DNA of 64,000 bases, taken from the NCBI GenBank assembly GCA_963556195.1, contig OY744520.1, forward strand, positions 150,574,107 to 150,638,106. Reading direction: 5' to 3'. Below, piece after piece: positions 1 to 10,570 of the stretch (its first letter is position 1; each line of letters begins with the position of its first letter). Position numbers and translations under genes: made by a program. This DNA is from Sepiola atlantica. Lineage: Eukaryota; Mollusca; Cephalopoda; Sepiida; Sepiolidae. The notes under the pieces were generated by a model. It did not search any database. It was not told where the DNA came from and saw only the letters and a program-made list of their open reading frames with translations.

Positions 1-810
1 CGAAATATACAAACGCTTCACATAGGTCGAACACGATGTGTAAAAAAACCCTTTTAACTAGCAATAAAACAGTCCGTGTCGAGTTAACAGCAAGTAAATT
101 TACCGCATTAAAAGTGTTATGATCAGATAACGTCTGCAAACGTAATTACGTAACTACCTGGACGGTAATAATGCTTTTCACTATTTTAACAAAATGTACT
201 TCGTATTCATGCATTCTTTCTAAGCCAGCTTCCCAGTATGAAGAATATCATTCAAGATGGCAATGCCTAACGGCTTATCACATTAAGCTAAGACGTAATC
301 CCACTTAGACTACCACGAGGAATAATGCTCTTACAACCTGTTGCTAATGCTAGTATAGAATCTCTTTTTTTATTTCAATCAACTGAGATATAAGCATATT
401 ATTTCCGAAAGAAAAATAAAACCCCTTCAATTTGTGGTTTGAACTCCTTTTCTAACAATGCTGGAAGCAGTTCGAAAATTCTACACAAAGAATGTCTACA
501 AATATCGTTAAGCGTAACGGCACAAAAACTGAAGAAATTCGCCGACATCTATACATTGTATTCTCAACGTTTTGGTTGGTAAATATGATACTTAGAGTTT
601 AGATTCAAACGAGGTTTTTCAGTTTTTTTGTTTCTTTCGAGGCCAAAAAATCTAACATAAGAGGCAACTGTGCAGTTCGGCTCATTCTTGGAAACCCTCG
701 AGACGGTCGGTTTATTATTAATTGGAGCCAGTGAACGATAACAACCCTTGGAATAAACATATATTGGATAGGATTTAAAACACATAGAACCGGACGCATA
801 CACTTTCTCC
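1..810. other. A+T-rich DNA, no gene recognised
   Basis: I see no convincing coding region, RNA gene or repeat in this stretch. Open frames here are short, on both strands, and match no family I know. Confidence 0.5.
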
Positions 811-817
811 CACACAT

Positions 818-870
<53 letters not shown>

Positions 871-872
871 CA
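811..872. repeat. (CA)n/(TA)n compound microsatellite
   Basis: A CA tract runs directly into a TA tract with single interruptions. It generates spurious Ile/Tyr-repeat reading frames on the minus strand. Confidence 0.9.
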
Positions 873-1777
873 TGAGAGCGAATGTGGGTGAGAGGGGTGT
901 GTAAGTCGGAAATAACGACATACATAAGACAGTAAATAAGAAAAGGTAGTTTTGTGGAGTGAAAGAATTACACAGTGAACCAAACGTATCTATATAATGA
1001 TGTAGAGACAAAACCGAACAATTGTGGTATGTAAAGTATATAGATTGACAATGGAAGATATAAACAGCTGATTGTCGTAAAAACGATCGTCTTTTAGTCT
1101 CAACTTGAAGCACTTCCTCGTCTCAACACGGTGAAAAGCTATGAAACAGTGAAACTGTATATTCGTCGATTGCTACATATGGGCCCACCACTTTTTATTC
1201 CGAGAAAAGACTAGATGAACCGATCCTTTTCATAAGGAAACACACGTATCAAAAAGACAATATAAAGCAATGAAGCTCATGATTCAGATCAGGTTAAATA
1301 GAAGAAATAAAAGTCATCAGCATTTTCGAGGAATGTCGAAATGTGGATATGTTGAAATACTTTGTTGGTCGCCTCTAGTGGATAAGTTCAAATTTAAAGG
1401 AAGAAAATGGAACTAAGATTAACAGCTATTACAATTCAGTAGTAAAATAAATCGACCTCCGAAATTTTAAACAAATGAAAATTTATAAAGTATTAAATTG
1501 GACTTAACTAAATTAAAACTATATTTCGGATTTCAAATAATTTAGATAATTAAATTATTTACAAGATAGTTATAACTAAATTGAAGAAATTTAGATTTTA
1601 ACTTTATTATGATAGTGCACATCTTTATCTCACTTTATTTGTATACTCAAGTTATATTTAAAATATACCCTTAAAATACACATGTTTTTATATAAATATA
1701 TATATGTAAGTTTCATCCAAACCGACTCTCAATCCAATATAGGAGTTAACATAATGATTCGGTGTTTGTTATAATTA

Positions 1778-1779
<2 letters not shown>
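873..1779. other. A+T-rich DNA, no gene recognised
   Basis: Unique-looking sequence with in-frame stops throughout. No motif, tRNA-like box or terminal inverted repeat was recognised. Confidence 0.45.
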
Positions 1780-1869
<90 letters not shown>

Positions 1870-1992
1870 AAATGGTAGTTTGCTTATATATATATATAAG
1901 AATATATATATAATATTATATATATATAAATAGATAGATAGTTATGATAACATTCATCCCAACCTTAACACACACATAGACACACCCCCACC

Positions 1993-2047
<55 letters not shown>
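1780..2047. repeat. (TA)n tracts followed by a (CA)n/(TA)n tract
   Basis: Nearly pure TA covers 1780-1866, broken TA tracts reach about 1930, and a CA run joined to a TA run covers about 1967-2047. Reading frames with poly-Ile/Tyr across it are artefacts. Confidence 0.9.
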
Positions 2048-2051
<4 letters not shown>

Positions 2052-2864
2052 TTGTAAAGAAATGGGGAGATTCCGGGAAAGTTTAAGTTAATAATTAGCG
2101 GTCGAAAGAGTAAGGTCTTGTAGTTATTGATATTTACTACAAAAAAAGAATTCCGACCGGGGATTGCGGGTTGAGTGCAGGGCAGCCAAAGCAGGCCTAT
2201 GTCCTTGTCATGATGCACACGGCGGAAGAGAAAGATATAAAAGGACCGAAAAACAAACAATAAAAAATAATCTCAAAGTAAATGGCCACTCGTATTTGAT
2301 TGGGTCAAGTGTCTATGCTAAGAATATATTCTGCACGGGGCTGAAGAGCCGGCGCTCCCGTTGTTCACGAACTAATCATATCTACTGCAAACGGAACAAA
2401 CCAATAAAGGTACTTCTACCGACTTACATATCTATACATGAGTAGATATGACTATATTTTCTCCGCACTCACGGTTGAGCTCTATATTAAAGGGGGTAAA
2501 CGGTTGCCACTTATCATGAGGTATAGCTTTTCGTAAAAAAAATAGAGCGATCTGATCAGTTGATAATACGAATGTAAACATTAGTAAGCATTATAATATC
2601 CCTCACTTCGTAAAGAGTGACCAGGTTTCGAATCTCGGTAAGCCACGTCTAGACTCACCAAGCTAAACAAATGCCTATGCATAGCTATAGTATGTAAATG
2701 GTAAAAACACGAAAACGATGCATTTACTAAAATATAAATGTGCCTTGCGAAATATCTTACTACTTCTTCGAAATTTCTATTTTGCACATATTTAAACATG
2801 TCCAACTCGGGCACCGCGCAACTACAAGTAATAATGGTTTACACTAATATTCTCAGAGCATAAT

Positions 2865-2867
<3 letters not shown>
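2048..2867. other. Unassigned DNA with one short open frame
   Basis: A 93-codon open frame on + (2164-2445) is rich in Arg, Lys and Cys but matches no family I recognise; I do not call it a gene. A sequence resembling a B box (RGTTYGAATC) occurs near 2624-2638, but no matching A box was found, so a tRNA-derived origin is not established. Confidence 0.35.
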
Positions 2868-2942
<75 letters not shown>

Positions 2943-2965
2943 ACACACACACACATATATATACG
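2868..2965. repeat. (TA)n and (CA)n microsatellite
   Basis: Pure TA for about 65 bp, then GTAT steps and a CA run. It borders the hairpin element that follows. Confidence 0.9.
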
Positions 2966-2977
2966 TATAATTAAATT

Positions 2978-3123
2978 TATGTTTGTATTAATACAAACAT
3001 GTATAAAAGCGATACTGACATGATGATGTTTCTATCGGTAGTTATTAAAAAGTACGATCCCCATAGGCAAAACATCATAATGTCAGTGTTGCTTTTGTAC
3101 ACGTTTGTATGAATAAAAACATA
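2978..3123. mobile_element. Small hairpin MITE
   Basis: The left arm (about 2978-3031) and right arm (about 3069-3123) are imperfect inverted copies some 54 bp long, separated by about 37 bp. Shared blocks include TGACATGATGATGTT on the left and the complement of AACATCATAATGTCA on the right. (TA)n tracts lie on both sides. This is the layout of a foldback or MITE-type non-autonomous DNA element. Its superfamily cannot be assigned because no target duplication can be separated from the TA tracts. Confidence 0.6.

Positions 3124-3170
<47 letters not shown>
3121..3170. repeat. (TA)n microsatellite
   Basis: Nearly pure TA dinucleotide repeat at the right edge of the hairpin element. Confidence 0.9.
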
Positions 3171-3172
<2 letters not shown>

Positions 3173-3395
3173 ATCCAATAAATGCAGGAACATTTTACAA
3201 ATATATTGATGTTTGACGAAACAATTGTAGTGTGAATAAAATATAAGTTTTATGAAATAACCTCAAACTGTCCTTTATAACATTGAAATGGTATAAAACT
3301 ACATAAATATTAACCTATTGAGCTATTATAATTACTTTATTTTATAAAATTTATATTTGAATAGAAACAATTATAAATATAAATAATAAAGAAAT
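3171..3395. other. A+T-rich DNA, nothing recognised
   Basis: Stop-rich in all frames and without recognisable motifs. Confidence 0.45.
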
Positions 3396-3448
3396 ACACA
3401 CACACACACACATATATATATATACATACATATATATATATATATATA
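3396..3448. repeat. (CA)n/(TA)n microsatellite
   Basis: A CA run continues into a TA run, the compound form used repeatedly in this window. Confidence 0.9.
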
Positions 3449-3467
3449 AAATATTCATAACAAATAT

Positions 3468-3880
3468 TAAATTTATTTACCTACAGATGACGTCGTTTCG
3501 AGTTAATTGCCTTCTTCAAGGGAAGAAATTATGATTTCAGACGGTCATGAGACTCGAAGTTGGTTCACAGACACCCCTCATTTCAGTCCACACGTCTCCC
3601 TAATCAAAATAACCACGTGCTACGGGACAATAAAAATATGTTTATGTCATCGCAACGTATACATTAAGACAACCTAGAGAACTCGACGACCTTACTCGGA
3701 TGATTGCTTTAAAGCTAAGTGAATGTCTATTTTCTAATATCTCCTTAAGTGAACAACTTTAATTTTACTTCAAGGGGCTTGATAATAATATTTATAAACA
3801 AATATTAAATTACATTAACTTACAGACGAGGTAATTTCGGACTAATGGCTCTCTTCGGTGTAGGAAGTGATAATTTCATT
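3468..3880. repeat. Two diverged direct copies flanking the first PLE remnant
   Basis: Segments at about 3468-3545 and 3796-3880 share order and wording: an AATATTAAATT start, a CTTACAGA or CTACAGA step, a stretch with TTTCG, a CTCTTC or CTTCTTC block, and a TTATGATTTCA or GATAATTTCA end. Such motifs commonly lie near the ends of Penelope-like elements in invertebrates (recollection). I read them as diverged flanking repeats belonging to the element that follows. Confidence 0.45.
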
Positions 3881-3892
3881 GTCGCACTAGAG

Positions 3893-4000
3893 TCATTCAC
3901 CTTCAATGAATCAGCTGCCTACTGCGTTAATAACAAGAAAAACATCTATAGAGCTCTATGATATGCTGCTAGCGGTTTTCGGATGTACTGATAGAATTTA

Positions 4001-4002
<2 letters not shown>
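3893..4002 (+). repeat. Dispersed repeat, same family as 9165-9275
   Basis: Shares long blocks with 9165-9275: an ATTCACCTTCA start, a GTTAATAA step, AAGAAAAACA, CTATAGA, then AGCGGTTTT and GGATGTACTGAT. In both places it lies next to PLE sequence, so it is probably an element 5' or end segment. It ends against the (TA)n tract at 4004. Confidence 0.6.

Positions 4003-4003
<1 letters not shown>

Positions 4004-4072
<69 letters not shown>
4004..4072. repeat. (TA)n at left boundary of PLE remnant
   Basis: Pure TA for about 69 bp, ending precisely where the left inverted arm of the PLE remnant begins. Confidence 0.9.
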
Positions 4073-4074
<2 letters not shown>

Positions 4075-4302
4075 TTTTAAAAAGATTGAAGGCAATGCAA
4101 ACTTCCAGATCGCTGGAAGTTGTGAAGAACAAAAACAAAACAACACCGAAAATTAGTCGGATATAGATCGAAAATGGTTGTTTATTTTTCTAGACGAACG
4201 TACAAGACAGCAAGAGTGTTAGTCTGTAATTGTCCGTATGATCAGGGATCAATTTGATATAATTCGAGAGTTTTATCCTCTCCTTGTCAAAAATAAGAAC
4301 TT
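4073..4302 (+). repeat. Left inverted arm of PLE remnant 1
   Basis: About 230 bp that reappear in reverse complement at 5848-6079 with roughly 85% identity by eye. Matching blocks include AGATCGCTGGAAGTTGTGAA versus its complement and CTAGACGAAC versus its complement. The inner end runs into the PLE reading frame. Penelope-like elements are known for terminal 'pseudo-LTR' repeats that may be inverted, which fits. Confidence 0.65.
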
Positions 4303-4982
4303 ATTTGTTCATTTTAAGTCTGGCCTGCCCCTTAAAGTCCAACTAGACTATGCCCGTAATGAAATTACCCGCACACAGAAGCAATGCTCATCTACTGCCA
4401 ATAAAATTAAACACACCAAAGATTTCCATCAAACCTTAATTACCAACGGCTAGCCCGCTTCCACAATAACCCGCCTCAGCAAGACCAGACCACGCAGACA
4501 CAACACACTCTCCAACACATGCTTCCTAAAACTACCTTTCTTTAATGACAGAATGACTAATGCCATCCGCAGTGCAATACATAAATAAACACTAGACATT
4601 CAACTCACCAACACCGGCACCACCTTACGTCAACAGCTTCCCAATAAACGCACTACACACACCCACGAACCATGCTCCCTAGCAAACTGTCCCATTCCTA
4701 CCACGGGACTATGCCACCGCACTAACTGTGTATACAATATATTATGCACTATTTGTAACAACTCCTATATTTGATATACTACAAGACAACTACACCAGCC
4801 CATCAAAGAACACATGAACACCAATATATCTTCCTTCTTTAAACATACTTCCTCATGCAATACTACACAACAAGACATAAGCGTTTCCATTATGTCCTCC
4901 TCCAGGAACCTAGGCGACCAAAGACTGATGGAAGCTATTCTCATTTCTAAACATAAACCAGCTTTAAACCACAGATACTAAT
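4238..4982 (+). pseudogene. Penelope-like element, linker and GIY-YIG endonuclease domain, broken
   Basis: PLEs encode a reverse transcriptase followed by a GIY-YIG nuclease used in integration. The + strand here reads as the C-terminal part of such a protein. An open stretch from 4238 gives the linker, with a phrase like FHQTLITNG; after a frame change comes LPFFNDRMTNAIRSAI, then a Cys-rich segment (CSLANCPI), then YNILCTICNNSYI, the first half of the GIY-YIG motif. The glycine expected after YI is a TGA stop at 4772-4774. The domain continues with a KEH motif, then LGDQRLMEAILISKHKPALN, and stops after NHRY near 4982. Missing pieces: the whole RT core and the catalytic frame. Several stops and at least one frameshift make it a relic. 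Family assignment comes from motif order I recognise; the exact PLE clade is not determined. Confidence 0.8.
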
Positions 4983-5847
4983 TAACTTCTACCTTCATCA
5001 TATAACCTATTCCCCCCTGAACCCATCTCCCAGATAATAACCCCCCTGCATAATAAACACTATTTGCCCAAATCATACATATTATATCACAGCTTACCCT
5101 TATCACAAAAGAATTGACTACATCTTGGTATGTACCCTACCATTACATTAGTGCCTGACACCCCCACTATTTGATTTAAAACCCCGCACCACGCCCCACA
5201 TCATCTAAATAAATAAATAAACAAACATTATACAAACAAATAAGTAAATAAATAAACAAATAAACCATATAAATAAATGAATAAAGAAATCTTAGATTAG
5301 TTCAATAAACTACAACAGACCAAGCTAATTAGCAGAATTTCCTTTATAGATTGATATCAAAGATATCGGATTTGTCTCCCTTTCACCTTTAAATCGATCA
5401 AACTTCCTACCCAAAACAATAGACAATCAAAAGGTAAATTAAAACCAATAAATAAGAATTAAGCTAAACCAGACATAACTAAATTATAATATACTGCACC
5501 GGTAACAAACTAAATAACTATCTACAACATGTATAGTATCTAATGCCGGAACCAGCCTGTTAACAAACATATATAGTATAAATAAAACCTACGTTTTATA
5601 TACGATGAAATGAAAATTTTAAAAAAATAGTAATAATATTAAATATATAAAAATAATTGAATAAATAAAAACAGCATACAAGTACATATATATATATATA
5701 TGTATAACAAAATTAATAATATAGGATATAACCGTTAATTAACAGTTACACAACACTCACCCATAACTTATTACGATCTATTTCATTTACCTCTTAATAT
5801 TTTATCCTGAACACTTCCGGCATTTTCTCGGAATCCGGGATTTTTCT
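4983..5847. other. A+T-rich interior between PLE stop and right arm
   Basis: Lies inside the inverted arms and downstream of the nuclease domain. It holds AAAT-type low-complexity runs (about 5205-5285) and no coding similarity I can see. Confidence 0.5.
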
Positions 5848-6079
5848 CTTATTTATTTTTGACAAGGAGAGGATAAGACGCTCGAAATATATCAAATTGA
5901 TCTCCGATAATCCGGACAATTACAGACTAACACACTTGCTGTCTTGTAAGTTCGTCTAGAAAAAATAAACAAACCTTTTCGATCTACATCCGACTTATTT
6001 TCGGTTTTGTGTTGTTTTTGTTCTTCACAACTTCCAGCGATCCGGAACTTTGCATTGTCTTCAACCTTTTTAAAACATT
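5848..6079 (-). repeat. Right inverted arm of PLE remnant 1
   Basis: Reverse-complement copy of 4073-4302, including the complement of the CTCTCCTTGTCAAAAATAA end. A (TA)n tract starts about 45 bp beyond it at 6124. Confidence 0.65.
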
Positions 6080-6121
6080 TATCATCACTCCCAGCAATAC
6101 TTCCAGCAAACTACCAATTTC

Positions 6122-6123
<2 letters not shown>

Positions 6124-6184
<61 letters not shown>
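6124..6184. repeat. (TA)n between two element fragments
   Basis: Pure TA; immediately followed by the first base of another dispersed repeat fragment at 6185. Confidence 0.9.
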
Positions 6185-6187
<3 letters not shown>

Positions 6188-6338
6188 AGCAATGAAAATA
6201 TATATGGCAACTAAGCTACACAGAGGCTCACACGTTTCATCCCCGGGGGGAATCTTCAGGCTAAATGCATGGAGTTATTTTTGTCAGGTGTTTTTATATT
6301 ATATCTCCTTATAATATTTCATGTAGGTACATGAAGTA

Positions 6339-6345
<7 letters not shown>
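6185..6345 (+). mobile_element. Truncated copy of the 7234/8374 arm repeat
   Basis: Starts with GTAAGCAATGAAAATATATA directly after a (TA)n tract, as does the copy at 7234. It continues through CACAGAGGCTC, a run CCCCGGGGGGAATC and TTATTTTTGTCAGGTGTTTT, then joins at about 6300 a segment (ATATCTCCTTATAATATTT) also present at 8442. The rest of the arm is missing, so this is a truncated or rearranged copy. Confidence 0.65.

Positions 6346-6388
<43 letters not shown>
6342..6388. repeat. (TA)n microsatellite
   Basis: Nearly pure TA repeat. Confidence 0.9.
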
Positions 6389-6390
<2 letters not shown>

Positions 6391-7163
6391 CAAGTACACT
6401 TGATTTTTCCTGTGCCTTCAGCGAGGGTAAGTAAATAACCACATGCATACTAAACTCACCACTCTATAAACGTTATTCACTCGAGCGTGGTTGAAGAAAT
6501 TTATGACTATTTTGAACATTTGATAAAAAATGCAACTTTTAGACCGCCATCACAGACTCCTTCATAAACATACTCCATACAGATAGTAGCAATGAAAATT
6601 TCCTCTAATCTTTATCTATTCCTACTCTCCTATTTAAAGCCGGCAAATGAATTACATCGGGTTATTTGTAGACTTATTTCCGTAAATATTTCATCTAATT
6701 ATTTTACTAATTTCATACATAATATACATGATTTATGATTCTATAAATAACCGCTTACGGATATTTTTTCCAAATTACAACATATCGGAGTTCATACACT
6801 TATTTATCGTTAGTCAATACCTATAACTATTACACATACACTAAAACTCATTCCAGAATTCCAGATTTTCATTAACGAACTAAATAAATTATTTCGTACA
6901 TTGATTCGAAATGGGTGCACGTACTTATATTATTATGCAGTGGCAGTTGGATGTTGTTTTTTATTATGACGGAATTAGTGTCAAGTTTATGGCTTATCGA
7001 GCTTAAAAGTTGTTTAAAAAGTGTGGGTGGATGTTTAACACCTTTAGTAATGTATCATTTGATAGCATTTGTTTTTTTAATAAGGCTTTTATTACATAGA
7101 TATACAAATTTAAAAATCATAAATCAAATGCAAACCAGTACGTTATGAATTAAACTATACACA

Positions 7164-7168
<5 letters not shown>
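6389..7168. other. A+T-rich DNA, no gene recognised
   Basis: One + frame of 77 codons (6915-7148) is hydrophobic but matches nothing I know; I treat it as chance. No repeats recognised. Confidence 0.45.

Positions 7169-7232
<64 letters not shown>
7169..7232. repeat. (TA)n at left boundary of hairpin element
   Basis: Pure TA ending two bases before the left arm of the large inverted repeat. Confidence 0.9.
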
Positions 7233-7233
<1 letters not shown>

Positions 7234-7236
<3 letters not shown>

Positions 7237-7674
7237 AGCAATGAAAATATATATGGCAATCAAGCTACACAGAGGCTCCCGTGTTTCATCTCCGGGGGGA
7301 ATCGTTAGGCTAAATGCATAGAGTTATTTTTGTCAGGTGTTTTTATATACATGGCTTGCTAGTTAACCAATCTGATTCTTTGTTGTTCCCTCAGCCAATC
7401 GTTGGGCTTCCCGCGAACAAAGGCTTTGTTGGGGACGCTCCTATGTCCATCCTATTGTTTGTTAACAATGGAGTTTCCTATATCCTGTTTCCTTTGTTTT
7501 GTCAATACAGTAGGCGAATTTATTTTAACACGTGGTTTATTGTATTTTTATTTTAGATTTTAAATTTTAACTTGTTCAGTTTTTAATTTATTTATTTATT
7601 TATTTATTTTTATTTTTTTAATTTAATTTATTATATATCATCCTAAGGTAAATTTATTTCTGTGTAAACAGCTG
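7234..7674 (+). repeat. Left arm of 1.14-kb inverted repeat
   Basis: About 440 bp whose reverse complement is found at 7925-8374. Corresponding blocks include GTAAGCAATGAAAATATATA at the outer end, TTGTTAACAATGGAGTTTCC in the middle and CTGTGTAAACAGCTG at the inner end. Simple TTTA repeats lie inside at about 7585-7625. The two arms encode mirror-image reading frames, which explains the nearly identical peptide strings seen on opposite strands. Confidence 0.85.
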
Positions 7675-7900
7675 TTTGCTATTTCGCTTCTAGAGTTTCA
7701 TAGGTTTCGAGGATCTTTAAAATTTAGGATTTCATATTTTTCATTCAGGCATAATCTACACGGGTCGTCTAAGTTTCTACATGTACTGGCCTGTCTTACT
7801 ATTTTCCATTCAATTATTGGTGAGTGTCCATTTTCTTTGAGCTCCCAATAATGGTTAGCTAGTGCTGTTTTAGTTCGACGTTCTTTGTTTTTAAATGTGA
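7660..7900 (-). pseudogene. PLE-type GIY-YIG domain C-terminus in hairpin loop, broken
   Basis: Read on the minus strand from about 7900, one frame gives FKNKERRTKTALANHYWELK, then IIEWKIVRQAS, then CRLCLNEKYEILNF, one stop, and SRSEIANSCLH. The order of a WELK-type segment, an EWKI-type strand, a CxxC(L)xEK motif and a final RSEI...C.H motif is what I know from the C-terminal nuclease part of a GIY-YIG retroelement family of molluscs and cnidarians. The reverse transcriptase is absent. One in-frame stop interrupts the sequence. A similar C-terminal end lies at 58.2-58.45 kb. Confidence 0.7.
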
Positions 7901-7924
7901 CCAGATACTATGACCACAAAAGCA

Positions 7925-7992
7925 CAGCTGTTTACACAGAAATTAATTTACCTTAGGATGATATATAATAAATTAAATTAAAAAAAAATAAA

Positions 7993-8023
<31 letters not shown>

Positions 8024-8374
8024 TAAAAACTGAACAAGTTAAAATTTAAAACCGAAAATAAAAATACAAGAAACGACGTGTTAAAATAAATTCGCCTACT
8101 GTGTTGACAAAACAAAGGATACAGGATATAGGAAACTCCATTGTTAACAAACAATAGGATTGACATAGGAGCGTCACCAACAAAGCCTTTGTTCGCGGGA
8201 AGCCCAACGATTGACTGAGGGAACAACAAATAATCTGATTGGTTACTAGCAAGCCATGTATCCGAAAACACCTGACAAAAATAACTCCATGCATTTAGCC
8301 TGACGATTCCCCCCGGGGATGAAAAACGGGAGCCTCTGTGTATCTTGATTGCCATATATATTTTCATTGCTTAC
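7925..8374 (-). repeat. Right arm of 1.14-kb inverted repeat
   Basis: Reverse complement of 7234-7674 with scattered substitutions and small indels. It ends with the complement of the GTAAGCAATG motif at 8374. Unlike the other two copies of this end, it is not followed by a (TA)n tract at once; a TA-rich block begins about 108 bp later. Confidence 0.85.
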
Positions 8375-8481
8375 TACCTAGCTCTACTTACGTATCAAGC
8401 ACTGTTGAAGTAAATACTGAAAAGTGATACATAAAAAATCATATCTCCTTATAATATTTTATGTGGATACATGAAGTACTA

Positions 8482-8998
8482 GTATATATATATATATGAT
8501 ATATATATATATATATAATATATATATGTATATATATGTATATATATGCATATACTATATATATATATATATATGTATATATATAATATATAATATATAT
8601 ATATGTAAATATATGATATATAATTATATATATATGTATATATGTTATATATAATATATATTATATATATTTATATATATTTATATATATATGTATATAC
8701 ATGTATATGTATATATATCATATATATATATATATGTATACATATATATATGTATATATGTATATACATGATATGTATATAATATATATGTATATATAAT
8801 ATATAAGTATATATATAATGTATATATATATGTATATATATAATGTATATATATAATTTATATATGTATATATATGTATATATGTATATATGTATATATA
8901 TATATACTCTATATATTTATATATATATATTTATATGTACATATATATATGTATATATGTATATATAAAATATATAATATATATATGTATATATATAA
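8482..8998. repeat. Long degenerate TA/TGTA microsatellite block
   Basis: About 515 bp of TA dinucleotides broken by TG, TAATA, TTTA and CA steps. It looks like a mature, mutated TA array. Confidence 0.85.
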
Positions 8999-9164
8999 AC
9001 TTATCTTGTCGAATTTTCTAAGTTTGTCAGCGATAGCGTCTATCCTATGAAATCAGTATAGCATTCTTATTAGTCAATTTTTGCTTTTTTCTTACTCAGT
9101 ATAAATTTGTATTCTGCTTAAGTTTCTTTCAAACATAGTTAATCCGGTTTAATCCATTGGTAAA

Positions 9165-9275
9165 GTGGAGCCATTCACCTTCACGGCATCGGCTGTCTGC
9201 ATCGTTAATAAAAAAGAAAAACAAGTCTATAGATCTCTATATGTTGCCAGCGGTTTTTGGATGTACTGATTATTC
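9165..9275 (+). repeat. Dispersed PLE-associated repeat, second copy
   Basis: Same family as 3893-4002: CATTCACCTTCA, GTTAATAA, GAAAAACA, CTATAGATCTCTAT, AGCGGTTTTTGG and ATGTACTGAT occur in the same order. Here it is not followed by a TA tract but by the downstream end of a gag relic. Confidence 0.6.
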
Positions 9276-9399
9276 GCTTACTTTTTATACTACGTCTAAT
9301 AAAATGGTATTTATATCAGCAAACTTAATGCATATACAGACATCCATAAAATATATCTACAATTTTATATGGGAAAAAAGCCGAGGTAAAATAAAGTCC

Positions 9400-9867
9400 A
9401 CGAATTTGGTATGTTCGGTGATGCCTAATTTTTGGAGCTGTAGGCGAACCTTTTCATAGTTTGCCCAATTTTCACAATCAATTTTGTATCGATCCTCATA
9501 TCTATTCACATATGAATTAAAGGTTTCTTTTCATCTGGGGTATAAGGGAAATCGTCACTTGCACTCAAAACGGCATTAACGTATTCGTTATTTTGCTCCC
9601 TGTTCGACATTCCTTGTAGTTATCCTTTTTGTCTTTTTATCGGTTCCTCTTATTTACTCCAGAAGTTTTTAATTTTGTCCTCGTAGTTTTTCGTCGACGT
9701 CTGATTTTTGTTCCATACGTTTTTTGTAGTTTTTTGTAGACTTCCGTCGACTTCTTTTTTGTTTCTTTCTGTTCTAGTAGAAGCTTTTGAAATCTTTCTC
9801 CAGCTTCTTGTTGCTGTTGCAATTCAAATCTCACGAGTTTTGTCACAGTCGATTTTAAATAATCCAT
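9400..9867 (-). pseudogene. LTR-retrotransposon gag relic
   Basis: On the minus strand a frame starts at 9867 with MDYLKSTVTKLVRFELQQQQ, an N-terminal Gln-rich helical segment, and a basic tail stopping at 9637. Downstream, in other frames, lie NNEYVNAVLSASDDFPYTPD and then NRYEDRYKIDCENWANYEKV followed by RLQLQKLG and EHTKFVDFILPR. The W..RYED...D...W.....VRL..LRKLG..EH.K....ILP pattern is typical of Gag in invertebrate Ty3/Gypsy-type elements. Frame changes and a stop between the pieces show it is dead. Nothing of pol follows; the relic breaks off near the dispersed repeat at 9275. Confidence 0.7.
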
Positions 9868-10400
9868 GTTTGCAATGTGTCTTCATAAAATACAGCTTTT
9901 AGAAGCACTTTATTTTATATCATGCTGCTAAACGTAATCTTAGTTGTAAAAAGATTTAAAAAATAATACAACACCTTTTTTTTTACTAATAAAATTACTT
10001 TTTTAGTAGGCTTTTCACGTAATCAAAGAATTTACGCTCGGCACTTTAGTCAACCGAAAAATAAGATAGTTTTTTTTTTCGGCGGTCGGATTTTTCTCTT
10101 AAACAGCCAACATAATGTATTTCCTTCGTATTAAAAATAAACACAGTGCCGACATGGCAATAAAACATCACTGACCTGTCTTCAATAAGAGAAAATAAGT
10201 TAGTATTTACGTGTGTTTATTTCGTTTCAGTCCGCGATAAAACCAGTTTTTAGAACAAGGACGCTGTTGCCTTTGATTTCTCCACCTTTGTCCTTATTCA
10301 GGTTCTCGCCAGTTGTGGCGTCAATTTGTAAGGTTCTCACTAATATCTTAATGTAACTTCGTCGCAACTTCTTGTGGTGTCGTTTTTAAAGTTCTCAAGC
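9868..10400 (-). other. Possible leader and LTR end of the gag relic
   Basis: Read on the minus strand this lies upstream of the gag. A segment near 10305-10329 reads CTTACA, two bases, then TTGACGCCACAACTGGCGAG, which resembles an LTR end followed by a primer-binding-site region. No second LTR copy is present to confirm it. The stretch also contains T-rich runs and otherwise nothing recognisable. Confidence 0.3.
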
Positions 10401-10570
10401 AAAAACACTTAATGTAGTTGTTATGTCTGGTGTGTATTCGGAAGGAAAACACGAACTCGGAATTCATAGAAAAACAAGTATACTGAAAAAGTATAATAAA
10501 ACAGAGTACACAAGTGATTGTACGTCAGTGTTGACTGCTAGTTTTGACTGCCAGTTTAGAATGGGGTGCA

